Below are positions 9,273 through 19,700 of a stretch of DNA of 40,849 bases, in pieces. Within the stretch, counting starts at the first letter, position 1. Each line of letters opens with the position of its first letter. Under the pieces are notes generated by a model that saw only the letters and a program-made list of their open reading frames with translations, was not told the DNA's origin and made no database searches. This stretch comes from an uncultured Clostridia bacterium (GTDB lineage Bacteria > Bacillota > Clostridia > Christensenellales > Borkfalkiaceae). The translations under genes and the position numbers were made by a program. The stretch is from positions 1 to 40,849 of the forward strand of contig CAUHGY010000008.1 in the NCBI GenBank assembly GCA_959605945.1, in the 5' to 3' direction.

Positions 9273-10553
9273 ATGGTCAAGGTAAAAATCGGTGTGCTCG
9301 GCGCTTACAGAGGAATGTCTATGATAACTTTCTGCGAGAAATATCCGCAGGCGGAACTCGTTGCTGTTTGCGATAAATCCGAAGAAGCGCTTGAAAAATG
9401 TCAGGAATGCATAGATGCGTGCGCTTATCCGTGCCGTCCCAAATTATATAAAAATTTCGAAGATTTCATAAAACACGATATGGACGCCGTTGTCCTTGCA
9501 AATTATGCCAACGAACACGCGCCTTTTGCAATAAAATGCCTCAATGCCGGCAAGCACGTTATCAGCGAAGTTTTACCCGTTCAGACTATGAAAGAGGCGG
9601 TCGAACTTGTGGAGGCCGTAGAAAACAGCGGCAAGGTTTATGCTTATGCCGAAAACTATTGTTATATGCCCGGACCTACCGAAATGCGCAGACTGTACCG
9701 TAAAGGCGAGCTCGGTGAATTTCAATACGGAGAGGGGGAATATGTACACGACTGTTTAAGCATATGGCCTGACATAACTTACGGAGACGAAAATCATTGG
9801 CGCAACAATATGTATGCAACCTTTTACTGCACTCACAGTCTCGGACCGTTGATTCACATAAGCGGGTTAAGGCCTGTAAAAGTTGTCGGTTTCGAATTGC
9901 CTTTACAGCAGAGAATGGTAGACGTCGGTTGCAAAGGCGGAATGGGTTCGGGCGGTATCGAGATGGTTACGCTTGAAAACGGCGCTGTCATCAAGAGCTA
10001 TCACGGCGGCGGAATGATAAGGAAACCCGACTCGATATGGTATTCGGTATACGGCAAGAAAGCCAGCATAGAGTCTGACAGATGGACGGAAACGTCTCAG
10101 AATGTTTTTCTGTGCAGAGACGGTGCCGAAAAACCGGAAGGATATTTCCCCGAGCCTGCCGATACTTCGGAAATTGCTAAAGAGATGTCCGGGCACGGCG
10201 GCGGCGATTTCTATACCATGCACTATTTCATCCAGAAGATTTTGAAAAATCCCGTCGGGGAGGAAAACAGCATTGACGTTTACGAAGCGCTTAACATGTT
10301 TCTTCCCGGGCTTTTGGCATATAAATCGATTCTCGGCGGCAATGTGCCGGTAGAAATTCCCGATTTAAGGAAGAAAGAAGAGCGCGATAAATACAGAAAC
10401 GATACTTTCTGTACCGATAAAAAGGTTGCGGGGGATATGTATGTTTATCCTCATTCTTCGGGCGAAGTAAAAGTAGATTCCGCGGTTTATGGCAAAGTAA
10501 AGTCCATGCATAAGCGCGGTAGCGAGTATGATAAAGCCGTCTATAAGAAATAA
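9273..10553 (+). CDS. Gfo/Idh/MocA family NAD(P)-dependent oxidoreductase
   Basis: 426 residues. The N-terminal Rossmann domain begins IGVLGAYRG and continues through VVLAN and the conserved H-V-I-S-E-x-x-P segment, where the family's usual EKP triad is altered (S-E-V-L-P). The C-terminal alpha/beta domain holds the H-W-R-N-N and C-T-H-S-L-G-P region expected for substrate binding. Members oxidise or reduce sugar and inositol derivatives, or remove sugars by a redox route; some are glycosidases. It is first in a two-gene operon with a GH20-like protein 11 bp downstream, so it probably handles a sugar released by that partner. Cytoplasmic; GAGG precedes the ATG. Confidence 0.88.
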   Translation: MVKVKIGVLGAYRGMSMITFCEKYPQAELVAVCDKSEEALEKCQECIDACAYPCRPKLYKNFEDFIKHDMDAVVLANYANEHAPFAIKCLNAGKHVISEVLPVQTMKEAVELVEAVENSGKVYAYAENYCYMPGPTEMRRLYRKGELGEFQYGEGEYVHDCLSIWPDITYGDENHWRNNMYATFYCTHSLGPLIHISGLRPVKVVGFELPLQQRMVDVGCKGGMGSGGIEMVTLENGAVIKSYHGGGMIRKPDSIWYSVYGKKASIESDRWTETSQNVFLCRDGAEKPEGYFPEPADTSEIAKEMSGHGGGDFYTMHYFIQKILKNPVGEENSIDVYEALNMFLPGLLAYKSILGGNVPVEIPDLRKKEERDKYRNDTFCTDKKVAGDMYVYPHSSGEVKVDSAVYGKVKSMHKRGSEYDKAVYKK

Positions 10554-10564
10554 AGGAAATTTCG

Positions 10565-12637
10565 ATGGAAAAATTATATGATTTCAAGCGCAGGCTTTCG
10601 GAAGTGCACAGAAAGAATTTACGCGACTTTTCCAAAAAACCCGCGAACAATGAATATGTTTTGTCCGACGGTTTGATTATCGCCCTTCCCGAAGATGCGG
10701 GCGAAGTGCTTCTTACGGCTGCTGAAGATTTTGCGGACTATCTTCTGGTTTCGCACAGAATTTCGGCCCGCATCGCTTTTTCCGAAAAAGGCGATATAGT
10801 TTTCAGTAAAATACCGTGCGGCAATTTGACGCCGCAGCAGAAAATGTTTTGCATAGTGGAAACGGGAAACGGTATAACCGTTAAAGCTTATCACGAAAGA
10901 GGGTTTGCTCAGGGGCTTTATAAACTTGAAAAAATCATGAATGTGCGGCGCGCGCCTTATGTAAAGAAGGGAACAGAGAAATATGCTCCGCTTTTTTCTC
11001 CGAGAATGACCCATTCCGCGATGGCAAAAGTAATGTTCAACGACGGATATCTTTCGCAGATTGCTCACAGCGGGCTTGACGGAATTGTAATTTGCATAAC
11101 CGGCGTCAATAAATCGCGCGTCGGCTATCTCGATTTTCAGGATTTGTGCCGGCGTGCCGCTAAATACGGTCTGGACGTCTATGCTTACAGCAATTTGAAA
11201 AGCGATGTTTACCCTGCAGACAGCGGAGCCGAAGAATATTACGACAAAGTTTTCGGCAGCGTTTTTAAAAATTGCCCGCAGCTTGCCGGGCTTATATTAG
11301 TGGGCGAAACGCTGAGATTTCCGAGCAGAGACCCGCATACCAACGGAAAATTGCAACTTGAAACGGCAAGCTATGAAATTCCGTCCGATAAACCTAATCC
11401 CGGATGGTGGCCGTGCGAAGATTATCCTTTGCTGGTTACGAGAATCAGAGATTCCGTCAGAAAGTATTCGCCGAATGCAGATATAATTTTCTGGTCCTAT
11501 AATTGGGGTTATGCTCCTGCGGAAGACAGAATTAAGATGATAAACTCTCTGCCCGAAGATATCAGTATGCTTGTGACGTTCGAGATGTTCGAAAAATACG
11601 CCATGAAACACGGGGCGGGATATTGTTCGGATTATACGCTTGCGGTTGCGGGCCCCGGTAAATATTATTTAAGCGAAGCCGAAGCTGCGGCTAAACGCGG
11701 TATACGCCTTTACGCAATGACGAATACTATGGGCAGAACATGGGATTTCGGCACAGCTCCTTATGAACCTATGCCGTATCAGTGGATAAAAAGATACGAA
11801 GGGCTTAAACAATCCCATAAAGACCATAATCTGAGCGGCATTCTTGAAAGTCATTCTTTCGGATTGCAGCCGTCGATAATTTCGGATTTGGCAAATGCCG
11901 TTTTTTCACAGCCCGAAAAAGACTGTGATAAGCTGTTGGAACAGGTTTTGACAGAGCATTTCGGCGATGCGGATATTCCGTTTTTGAAAAAAGCGTTAAA
12001 ACTATGGAGCAAAGCGATAACTCATTATATCCCGTCTAATGAAAATCAGTACGGCGCGTTCAGGATAGGGCCGGCATATCCCTTCAATTTCGACAAGATG
12101 TTTATGCCGGAGCCGCAGTGCGAATGGGCGATAGTGGAGGGCATGATTATGCCTGATTACGAGTTCGAATATCTTGATTTTTCCACTCCGCCTATGATGC
12201 GTACGGCGGACGAGCTTAAATCAATAGAAAAAATGAAAGAACTTCTCGACAGAGGAGTAGAGATTCTTCAGCAGTCGGAAAGCAGGGATGACAATTATTT
12301 AAGACTGATAAATCTCGGTAAATATCTTTCTCACGTCACTCAGTCGGGAATAAACGCCAACAAGTGGCACGTGCTTAAAACACGCATAAGATCGGGAACG
12401 GATAAATCCGAGGTTCTGAGACTGATAGGCGAAGCTAGGCGGCTTCTGGAAGCGGAATGCGTCAATGCGGAAGAAACTCTTCCCATTGTCAGGGCCGATT
12501 CTTCGCTCGGTTTTGAAACGGATATGGATTATATAGGTGACGCCGCACACATTGAATGGAAACTGAAACAAGTAAAATATGTACTCGACGTTGAACTGAC
12601 AGAGTACGAAAAGCGGGTTAATTTCAATCTTTTCTGA
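10565..12637 (+). CDS. GH20-like putative glycosidase with GH20b/GH67N-type N-terminal domain
   Basis: 690 residues, no signal peptide. Residues ~25-125 form the alpha/beta domain seen before GH20, GH67 and DUF4838 barrels (GNGITVKAYHERGFAQGLYKLEKI). A TIM-barrel region follows. A candidate catalytic acid is Glu248 in LILVGET. Past it, the D-Y-T-L-A-V-A-G-P-G, A-K-R-G-I and P-Y-x-W-I segments align with the protein encoded at 38410, so the two barrels are distant paralogues. The last ~150 residues are helical. An AAGGAAA sequence precedes the ATG. It is likely co-transcribed with the oxidoreductase. The substrate is unknown; hexosaminide or uronide cleavage is only inferred from the fold. Confidence 0.75.
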   Translation: MEKLYDFKRRLSEVHRKNLRDFSKKPANNEYVLSDGLIIALPEDAGEVLLTAAEDFADYLLVSHRISARIAFSEKGDIVFSKIPCGNLTPQQKMFCIVETGNGITVKAYHERGFAQGLYKLEKIMNVRRAPYVKKGTEKYAPLFSPRMTHSAMAKVMFNDGYLSQIAHSGLDGIVICITGVNKSRVGYLDFQDLCRRAAKYGLDVYAYSNLKSDVYPADSGAEEYYDKVFGSVFKNCPQLAGLILVGETLRFPSRDPHTNGKLQLETASYEIPSDKPNPGWWPCEDYPLLVTRIRDSVRKYSPNADIIFWSYNWGYAPAEDRIKMINSLPEDISMLVTFEMFEKYAMKHGAGYCSDYTLAVAGPGKYYLSEAEAAAKRGIRLYAMTNTMGRTWDFGTAPYEPMPYQWIKRYEGLKQSHKDHNLSGILESHSFGLQPSIISDLANAVFSQPEKDCDKLLEQVLTEHFGDADIPFLKKALKLWSKAITHYIPSNENQYGAFRIGPAYPFNFDKMFMPEPQCEWAIVEGMIMPDYEFEYLDFSTPPMMRTADELKSIEKMKELLDRGVEILQQSESRDDNYLRLINLGKYLSHVTQSGINANKWHVLKTRIRSGTDKSEVLRLIGEARRLLEAECVNAEETLPIVRADSSLGFETDMDYIGDAAHIEWKLKQVKYVLDVELTEYEKRVNFNLF

Positions 12638-12703
12638 TTTACGATAGTGAAAAAAATAAATTTACGATTGTGTAAAGACTTTAAGCTCAGGCAATGTTAG
12701 AAT
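12638..12703 (+). promoter_or_regulatory. Possible AraC-type direct repeats and extended -10 promoter
   Basis: A 12-bp direct repeat, TTTACGATAGTG (12638-12649) and TTTACGATTGTG (12661-12672), recurs at 23 bp. Downstream is an extended -10, TGT-TAGAAT (-10 box 12698-12703), with no good -35 box. If transcription starts near 12710, the repeats span about -72 to -38. That matches where AraC-family activators bind next to RNA polymerase. The same TGTTAGAAT occurs at the promoter near 32927. This site lies in the 382-bp gap 12638-13019, which also holds the hairpin at 12769 and the inverted repeat at 12925. Confidence 0.45.
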
Positions 12704-12768
12704 AAAAACAGAAACGGCAGGGGAAATGCAATGTTTTAATATAGCGAAAGGTTAAAATCAATATTAAA

Positions 12769-12824
12769 TGCACCCTCCCTCTCAAACATTGAAAATGTTT
12801 GAGGGGGGGGGTGCAAGCTTTTTT
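12769..12824 (+). terminator. Long hairpin with T6 tail: terminator or leader attenuator
   Basis: Two 22-nt arms (12769-12790 and 12794-12815) pair along their length around a 3-nt loop, with two G-T wobbles where the 3' arm carries an unbroken run of nine G. A T6 run follows at 12819-12824. It could end the oxidoreductase operon. If the promoter at 12698 is real, it would instead sit in the leader of the importer operon and attenuate it. Confidence 0.7.
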
Positions 12825-12924
12825 AAAAACATAAAGTCAGACTCTCTTTACCGTTTCATAAGTTCATTATGATTTAAAAGCAAAAAAAATACGCGGTAAT
12901 GCAAAAACGGGCGAAAAAAGGCGA

Positions 12925-12939
12925 TCTGTCCGAGACAGA
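12925..12939 (+). promoter_or_regulatory. Inverted repeat upstream of the binding-protein gene, possible operator
   Basis: TCTGTC-cga-GACAGA is a perfect 15-bp inverted repeat. It is followed two bases later by a TATAAA sequence (12942-12947) that could serve as a -10 box, though no convincing -35 is seen. It lies 80 bp before the binding-protein start. Confidence 0.35.
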
Positions 12940-13019
12940 AATATAAAATGAAGTCTGAAACGAGTATTATCGAAGCGTTGCTTTGTTGTACTAATAAATA
13001 TTATATGCAGGAGGTTTTT

Positions 13020-14723
13020 ATGAAAAAGAATAAGATGAGAGTATTTGTATGCGCAATGTGTCTTATCATTGCTGTCGCAAGTATGACTGGGCTTTTTGCG
13101 TGCGGAGGCCCGAGCGGCGGCGAACAGGTGGACGATACTCGAACGCAGCTTTACGTGGCTACTTACGGCGGCGGTTACGGTACGGCATATCTCGTAGACC
13201 TGAAACAGCGTTTCGAAGAAGCGTATAAAGACAGAGAGTTTGAACTCGGCACCGGCAAAAAAGGCGTTCAGGTGCTTTATCAGGACGACAAAGATGATTA
13301 TGTTGCCGACGCATTGGTGGACAATATCGCCTATGAAGACAACGAAGTTTTCCATCTTTCGGGAGACGCGCTCAACAAGTTTCTTGCGAGCCCGGAGATA
13401 CAGATTGCCGATTTAACCGATATTATGGACGATCCGCTGACCGAATTCGGCGAAACGAGAACTATTGAGGATAAACTTCGTCCCACGCAGATCGAGCATT
13501 ATAAACGCGACAATAAGTATTATTCACTGCCGTTTATAGAATCTGCACTCGGAATAATCTATGATGAAGAGGTTTTCGAAGAAAATACTCTTTTTATAGC
13601 CAAAAACGGTGCTCCGAGCGAAAGATTGCAAGAGGGGGGATCTTTCTCCGGTCAATATAAATGGACGAAAACCGGGGAAAAATCCGCGGGCCCTGACGGA
13701 GAATACGATACGTTTGACGACGGTTTTCCCGCAACGCTCGACGAGTTTGAGCAGCTTATCGCTCAGATGAAAAAAATGGGCGTTAAATCGATTATCTGGA
13801 CCGGACAGTACGGGGATACTTATTCTTCTTTCCTTCCGCGCGCATTTCACGTAGATTATCACGGAGTTGACGAATTCAGACTGCTATATGACGCAGGTGG
13901 AACGACCGGTCAGGATACGAGAATCGTCACAGGCTTCAATGCCGACGGCTCTCCCATAATCGATACCGTGCATGTAGACAGCAGCAATTTAAAGCAACTT
14001 TCAAAACAGGCGGGCTATTATTACGGACTTAAAATGTTTGAGATAATTCTTAAGTCCGGTACTGTTTCGGACTACACCTGGCAGGATCTTTCACAGGTCA
14101 GAACTCAGGAAAGATTTCTGGCAAGCAACAGAGCTATGGGCGAAAGTCCGATAGCCATGATGATAGACGGAACGTGGTGGGAACAGGAAGCCGAAAGCGC
14201 CGGTATTTTCAAAGACCATGCTGCCATATATGAAAATGCGGCTAAGGAAGATAGGCGTTTCGGCCTGATGCCCATGCCCAAAGCTACCGAAGGCGATATC
14301 GGTAAACATACCATACTCGGCGGCGGCGGAAGCATTGTAGTGAAAGCCGGGCTTTCTCCCGAAAAAGAAGCGCTTGCAAAGCTGTTCATTAAATTCTCGT
14401 TAAGCGACGAATCTCTCAGGCGTTTTACTTCCATAACCAGTTTGCCAATGGGATATCTCTACGAGATGGAAGAAGAAGATATGGAGAATATGACGTATTT
14501 CGCCAAGCAGTATTGGGAAGTTTATTCTTCTTCCGACATTGCTTACGAATATATTCCCGCTGAACAGGCTTCCAACGGCGAATTGAACGATCTGCGTCAG
14601 AAACTTATGTATTTGTGGGCGGAAAAACCGGACGGTACCAGATACAGTCTTTTCCCGCTTGAAGTGCATTATAACAACGTCAGCGTAAAAGACTTTTTCG
14701 AGGGATTGGAGAGATACGCTTAG
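13020..14723 (+). CDS. ABC importer solute-binding lipoprotein (CUT1-like), 567 aa
   Basis: The signal ends in GLFAC (Cys28), giving a membrane-anchored extracellular binding protein. The mature part starts TRTQLYVATYGGGYG and has the two-lobed sugar-binding-protein pattern, including the GTWWEQEAE segment and the late L-G-G-G-G-S hinge region. It is longer than typical maltose-type binders and is paralogous to the protein at 34870, which opens TRTQLWVSNYNGGMG. An open frame extends upstream to 12948, but AGGAGG at 13009-13014 and the proper signal peptide fix the start at 13020. It opens the nine-gene block and is followed by two permease genes. Confidence 0.9.
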   Translation: MKKNKMRVFVCAMCLIIAVASMTGLFACGGPSGGEQVDDTRTQLYVATYGGGYGTAYLVDLKQRFEEAYKDREFELGTGKKGVQVLYQDDKDDYVADALVDNIAYEDNEVFHLSGDALNKFLASPEIQIADLTDIMDDPLTEFGETRTIEDKLRPTQIEHYKRDNKYYSLPFIESALGIIYDEEVFEENTLFIAKNGAPSERLQEGGSFSGQYKWTKTGEKSAGPDGEYDTFDDGFPATLDEFEQLIAQMKKMGVKSIIWTGQYGDTYSSFLPRAFHVDYHGVDEFRLLYDAGGTTGQDTRIVTGFNADGSPIIDTVHVDSSNLKQLSKQAGYYYGLKMFEIILKSGTVSDYTWQDLSQVRTQERFLASNRAMGESPIAMMIDGTWWEQEAESAGIFKDHAAIYENAAKEDRRFGLMPMPKATEGDIGKHTILGGGGSIVVKAGLSPEKEALAKLFIKFSLSDESLRRFTSITSLPMGYLYEMEEEDMENMTYFAKQYWEVYSSSDIAYEYIPAEQASNGELNDLRQKLMYLWAEKPDGTRYSLFPLEVHYNNVSVKDFFEGLERYA

Positions 14724-14773
14724 CTTCCCTTTTTGAAAAACGACTTATCTAACAAAAAGGAGAATTGCCTGGG

Positions 14774-15829
14774 GTGAAAAAACTTTTATTAAAAGCATTT
14801 TTTCCGATAAAATGGCTGTTTGCTAAAATCAACGGCTGGATTTACGACCTGCGGGTGCTTGTGCACTCGCGGGTGCGTAAAAACAACGCCAAAGATGAAC
14901 GTAAAATCGGAAAAAATTACAACAAGACGCTGGATTTGATTTTTTACTGCGGTTTTCTTGCCGTACCGCTTGTTATGTTCATTTTGACGAACATTGTCAT
15001 AAACGGCAACGCCATTGTTCTCGCATTCCAGAAGTACGAAGGAAACAAAATAGTTTTTGCCGGGTTTGAAAATTTTATTACCCTGTTTAACAATTTCTTT
15101 TACGACGTTGCTTATCAGGACATGCTTTGGCGCTCACTTCTTATTTATGCGGTCACGACCGTCATCGGCACTACCGTTCCGATAGTTTTTTCTTATTATG
15201 TTTACAAGAAACTGTTCGGGCATAAATTGTTCAAAATAATGCTTTTTATTCCGACCATTCTTTCTTCGATTATAACCGTCTCCATGTTCAAGATGGTCGC
15301 GAACGAAGTTATTCCCGCAGTGTGGCTGAAGCTTACGGGAAATCAGATATCGCCGTTGCTCAACGATCCCGGAACTACCTTTCAAACGATACTTTTCTAC
15401 ACCGTATGGATGGGACTGGGCGGAGGACTGCTCACTCAGCTTGCGGCAATGAACACGGTTGACCCTTCGGTAACCGAATCGGCACAGCTTGAAGGTATCG
15501 GTTTTTTTCAGGAACTGTGGCATATTGTTTTGCCGGCCTGCTACGAAGTTCTTGCACTCGGATTCATTACGGGTATAGCGGGTATATTCACCAACACGCT
15601 TAATCTGTATTCATTCTTCGGCAGCGGCGCTCCGGCAACTACGAACAACCTGGGGTATTTTTTCCAGTTGCGCACAATAGAAGCTGAAATGATGGATTAT
15701 CCTTATCTTTCTGCCTGGGGTGTAACTATCACGCTTATAGCTACGCCGCTAACACTGCTTTTAAGACACGTTATTAATAAATACGGACCTTCGGAGGACA
15801 CTCATGAAAAGAAAAAGCATCGCGCGTAG
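14774..15829 (+). CDS. ABC sugar importer permease, first subunit (CUT1)
   Basis: 351 residues. A basic, partly amphipathic N-terminal extension of about 50 residues precedes six membrane segments. The cytoplasmic EAA loop that docks on the ATPase reads ESAQLEGIG...IVLP, with Ser in place of the first Ala. The start is taken as GTG at 14774, about 11 nt after AAGGAG; a TTG nine bases earlier would leave almost no spacing. Its 3' end overlaps the next permease gene by 26 bp, indicating translational coupling. The partner ATPase is not in the window. Confidence 0.9.
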   Translation: MKKLLLKAFFPIKWLFAKINGWIYDLRVLVHSRVRKNNAKDERKIGKNYNKTLDLIFYCGFLAVPLVMFILTNIVINGNAIVLAFQKYEGNKIVFAGFENFITLFNNFFYDVAYQDMLWRSLLIYAVTTVIGTTVPIVFSYYVYKKLFGHKLFKIMLFIPTILSSIITVSMFKMVANEVIPAVWLKLTGNQISPLLNDPGTTFQTILFYTVWMGLGGGLLTQLAAMNTVDPSVTESAQLEGIGFFQELWHIVLPACYEVLALGFITGIAGIFTNTLNLYSFFGSGAPATTNNLGYFFQLRTIEAEMMDYPYLSAWGVTITLIATPLTLLLRHVINKYGPSEDTHEKKKHRA

Positions 15830-16706
15830 AAACTTTACCGTGGCAACGGTGATAATATTCATAGTTCTTTTAATATACGTCGTGTCCGTTTTGGCGATGT
15901 ATGTCTGGGCGTTCGGCGCGTCGTTAAAGACCAACATGCAGTTTAATAACGACGTGCTTTCCTGGCCGTCCGGCTGGCCGTGGGAATGGGCGTGGAGTAA
16001 CTTTATTACAAGTATGCGCGAAATTAAGGTTGACGTTGTTCTTCCCGATTACAGGGGATATGTTTATTATCCCACTATGCTGTGGAACTCTTTTCTGTAT
16101 ACGGTAGTCGGCGCCCTTATCAATAACCTTACGCTTTGGCTTGTCGCTTATCTGGTCACAAGGTACAGCCGCTATAAATTGAGCAAGATACTTTTCACTA
16201 TGAATATAGCGCTCATGACCATACCGGTTATCGGAAATCTGCCGTCTGCTCTTGCAGTTTATAAAACTCTCGGCTGGCATGACAACTATCTGTTCATAAT
16301 CTTTAACAATATAGCGTTTACCGGCGTTTATTTTCTGTATTTCTGCGCATTTATAAGAGGACTGGGGAATGAATATTACGAAGCAGCGTATATCGACGGT
16401 GCGGGGAGATTCACCTGTATGTGCAAAATAGCTTTTCCGTTGACTGCGTCAATGTTCTTTGTCATATTCCTTCTGAATGCCGTAGTGAGATGGAACGATT
16501 ATATGACGATGGTAATCTGGATGCCGAATCATCCTACGCTGGCTTACGGCGTATATGAAACGAGCGTTTCACGTTCTTCCACGCTTAGTTTTCCGCCTTT
16601 GCAGATAGCTGTATGCGTAGTGCTTATGCTTCCCATACTCTTGGTTTTCCTGCTGTTTCAGGATGTATTCATGGGTAACCTTAGGTTAGGGGCGCTTAAA
16701 GGTTGA
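15804..16706 (+). CDS. ABC sugar importer permease, second subunit (CUT1)
   Basis: 300 residues with six predicted membrane segments and an EAA loop (YYEAAYIDGAG...IAFP) typical of MalG-type permeases. GGAGG lies just before the ATG, inside the end of the previous gene. The conserved C-terminal membrane segment ends in F-M-G-N-L-R-L-G-A-L-K-G, the usual ending of this family. It forms the membrane pore with the preceding gene product. Confidence 0.92.
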   Translation: MKRKSIARRNFTVATVIIFIVLLIYVVSVLAMYVWAFGASLKTNMQFNNDVLSWPSGWPWEWAWSNFITSMREIKVDVVLPDYRGYVYYPTMLWNSFLYTVVGALINNLTLWLVAYLVTRYSRYKLSKILFTMNIALMTIPVIGNLPSALAVYKTLGWHDNYLFIIFNNIAFTGVYFLYFCAFIRGLGNEYYEAAYIDGAGRFTCMCKIAFPLTASMFFVIFLLNAVVRWNDYMTMVIWMPNHPTLAYGVYETSVSRSSTLSFPPLQIAVCVVLMLPILLVFLLFQDVFMGNLRLGALKG

Positions 16707-16772
16707 CGGCTCATTGCTAAGAAGAGCGCGGGGTTTGTCGATATATGATATAAAATAAAAAAGGAGAAAATA

Positions 16773-19700
16773 ATGAAATTGACGAGGTCAGAACTTAACG
16801 GTTGGAAAAAAATATGCTTTATCGCATTGTTTTTTCTGAGTATAAGTTGCTTTATCGCTGCTGCACTGCTTGGTTATTCGCCTGCTGTCGCCGTTGAGAG
16901 CACGGTGACGGATAACGGTATAGAACAGCAATACAATCTCGGTGAAGAAATTACGATTCCGAAAGGGAAAGTTACGGTTGACGGCACGGATTACGAAGTT
17001 CAGCCGATCGTATATTATCCTGACGGAAGGGCGTTTTTACAGCAGAAAATCACGATTGACCAGATAGGCAGATATACTTTGGAATATTCTGTCGAAGTCG
17101 GCGGGAAAATTTATGTAGCTACCGACGAGTTTTTCGTGTATGATTATCTGTTTGTCAATTCCGCTACAGGTCAGCCGCTTAAATACGGCGAGAAGGAAGG
17201 ATATGATGCCGAAGGTGTTATGTTCAGCGTCTGTCCGTCGGAAACTGTTCTTTATAACAATATAATCGATTTAAATACTTACGGACCTAACGACGTGCTT
17301 GTCAAGCTGGATGCAATTCCCGATGAAAAAGGAGTGCCGGAAGCAAGAGATCTCTATATCAGACTCACCGATGTTTATGACCCGACTAACTATATAACGG
17401 TCAGAAACAGGCGTGCTCCTACGATAGAAGACCAGAATGCAAGTTATGTTACTGCTTCTCACGGCGATGCTCCGCTTTCGGGCTGGAGCGGGACGGTATT
17501 CTATCAGGGACATGAAAATTACGGCGCCGGCGGCTGGAACGGACTTAACGGAAACTGGGATCAGACAAGCCCTGTGGAAATCAGATTCGATTATGCCAAC
17601 AGCACCATTTATTCCTACGTCAAAAAATTCAATTCACTCAATAAAATAGTGGATTTTACGGCAGATTTCGGCGAAAACGTTTGGCATGGATTTACGACGG
17701 GCGAAGTTTATCTCTCGATTTGGGCGGATACCTACGCAACTTCCAACATACTGGATCCGTTTAACGGGATAATTCTTGAAATCGGCGGACAGGATCTTTC
17801 AGAGGGCGTTGCCGAAGACGGAACCGTTCCTTCCGTGAAAGTAACGGAAACCAAAGCTCCTGAAATCGACTTCGGCGAGTATGAAGACGAATACAATATT
17901 CCCGACGCCATGATAGGGTACGCTTATAAAGTTTTCGACAGTAATTTTTATTCTGTTTACGGAGAGGAAAAACTTTCCACGCATGTTTATTACGGATACA
18001 ACACTTCGTCGCGTTATGAAGTTCCTGTCGTAAACGGCTGTTTTACTCCCGATGTCGACGGCGTTTATACCATCGTATATTCGGTTATTGACAGGTTTGG
18101 AAATTATGCAGAAACGTTGCTTGACGTTTACGCTCAGAAACATTCGGATGCAGGACTTGAAGTGACGGTAGACGGCGTTGAAGATCATAAATCCGGTTTT
18201 GTAGGTCATGTATTTACAATCCCTTCTGTTGAAGACGTAGTTGTAAGCGGCAATCTCGGCAACGTTACCGTTTCCGTTTCTGCTGAACATGCGGAAAGCG
18301 GCACGACAATTGAGTTGGAAACCGATTCGTTTTTGCCTACGGTCGGCGGCAAATGGGAAATAACTTATATCGTTGTTGATTATAACGGAAGAGTTGGTTC
18401 GTTTACTTACAATGCACAGATAGATGTGGATGATGAAGTAATATTCGGTGAAGTGGAAAATCTGCCCGAATATTTCATAGTCGGCACAAAAAATCCCGTG
18501 CCCGACGTGCTGGTTACCGATTATAACGACGGCGGAAGCGTTTATGCGGCGGAAAGCGTTTATATAGAGAAAGACGACGTGAAAATCGCCGACGTTACCG
18601 ACGGGTGGTTTACCCCTGAAACTGCAGGAGAATACTATGTGGTTTACGGTGCAACTTCGTCCGTCGGCACATCGTCAGAAAAGAAAGTGCCGGTTACGGC
18701 GGTAGACGTCGGTTTCTGCACGGATAATTTTGATTTTTCAAAATATTTTTACTCTCCTGCCATAATCAGTACGGATAAAGACAGCTCCAGCGTTTCTTTC
18801 ACCGTGCCGGTAAACGAAACTGTGGATTTCATCAGACCTGTCGATACGAAAAACTTTAATTTTACTTTCAATATCGGAACGGCTTCGCAGAGCGCTTCGT
18901 CTGTACTTATTACACTTACTGACCTAAATAACAAAGAGCAGAAAATTACACTTGAATTTGTAAATGCGGGCGGCAGCATCGCTCTGAAATTAAACGGCGG
19001 CGCGTCTAATACTCTTGAAGGTTACAGGTTTGGGGGAGGTGCGGATATTCCCGTTATAATAAAGAACGGTGTGGTTAGTATAGGTAAATTTAATTTTACC
19101 ATCGGCAATTATGCCGGAAGCACCGCAGCATATGACGGGTTTGACAGTCTTGTGGCCGAACTTTCCGTTTGCTGCGTTGCGGAGACAGGCGTGACGGGTA
19201 ACGGCACCGTAATAGTAAAAGATATAAACGGGCAAAGCTTTTACAATGAGATAGCCGATTATATTGAGCCGAGAATCGTCATGAGCGAATCTTTGAAAGG
19301 GAGAGTTCTTGTTTCGGAGACGATAAAAATCGCTCATTCAACCGTTGTGGACGTTCTCGATGCCTATTCTTGGGCGAAGCTCACAGTGAGAGGACCTGAT
19401 AATGAAATTGTCAAGGATAAGAACGGAGTAGTTCTTGAAAACGTCGATATATCTTCCGATTATTATATTTCCGCAGACGTAGCGGGTACTTACAGAATAC
19501 TTTACACTTACGGCGACAGTTCCGAAAACGGTTCTACAAGAGGAAAAGGGCAGGTTGTGCAAGTACTCAGCCGCGAAAAGCCCGAAATAACCATAGGAGA
19601 CGCAAATAAAACCGCAAAAGCCGGTGATACGGTTACGGTAGCTTCCGCTTCCTGTACCGGAGCTTCTCAAACGATAAATCTGTATATTTTCGTTCTCGGT

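Noticed and set aside
12948..13019. Upstream start for the first binding lipoprotein
   Set aside because: It would bury the signal peptide behind 24 extra residues; AGGAGG at 13009 points to the ATG at 13020.
14765..14773. TTG start at 14765 for the first permease
   Set aside because: It leaves only about 2 nt after AAGGAG; GTG at 14774 gives normal spacing.
16840..16853. Lipobox at SISC in the 1031-aa secreted protein
   Set aside because: The residue three places before Cys is Ser and the hydrophobic stretch continues past it; PAVA at residues 37-40 is a better cleavage site.
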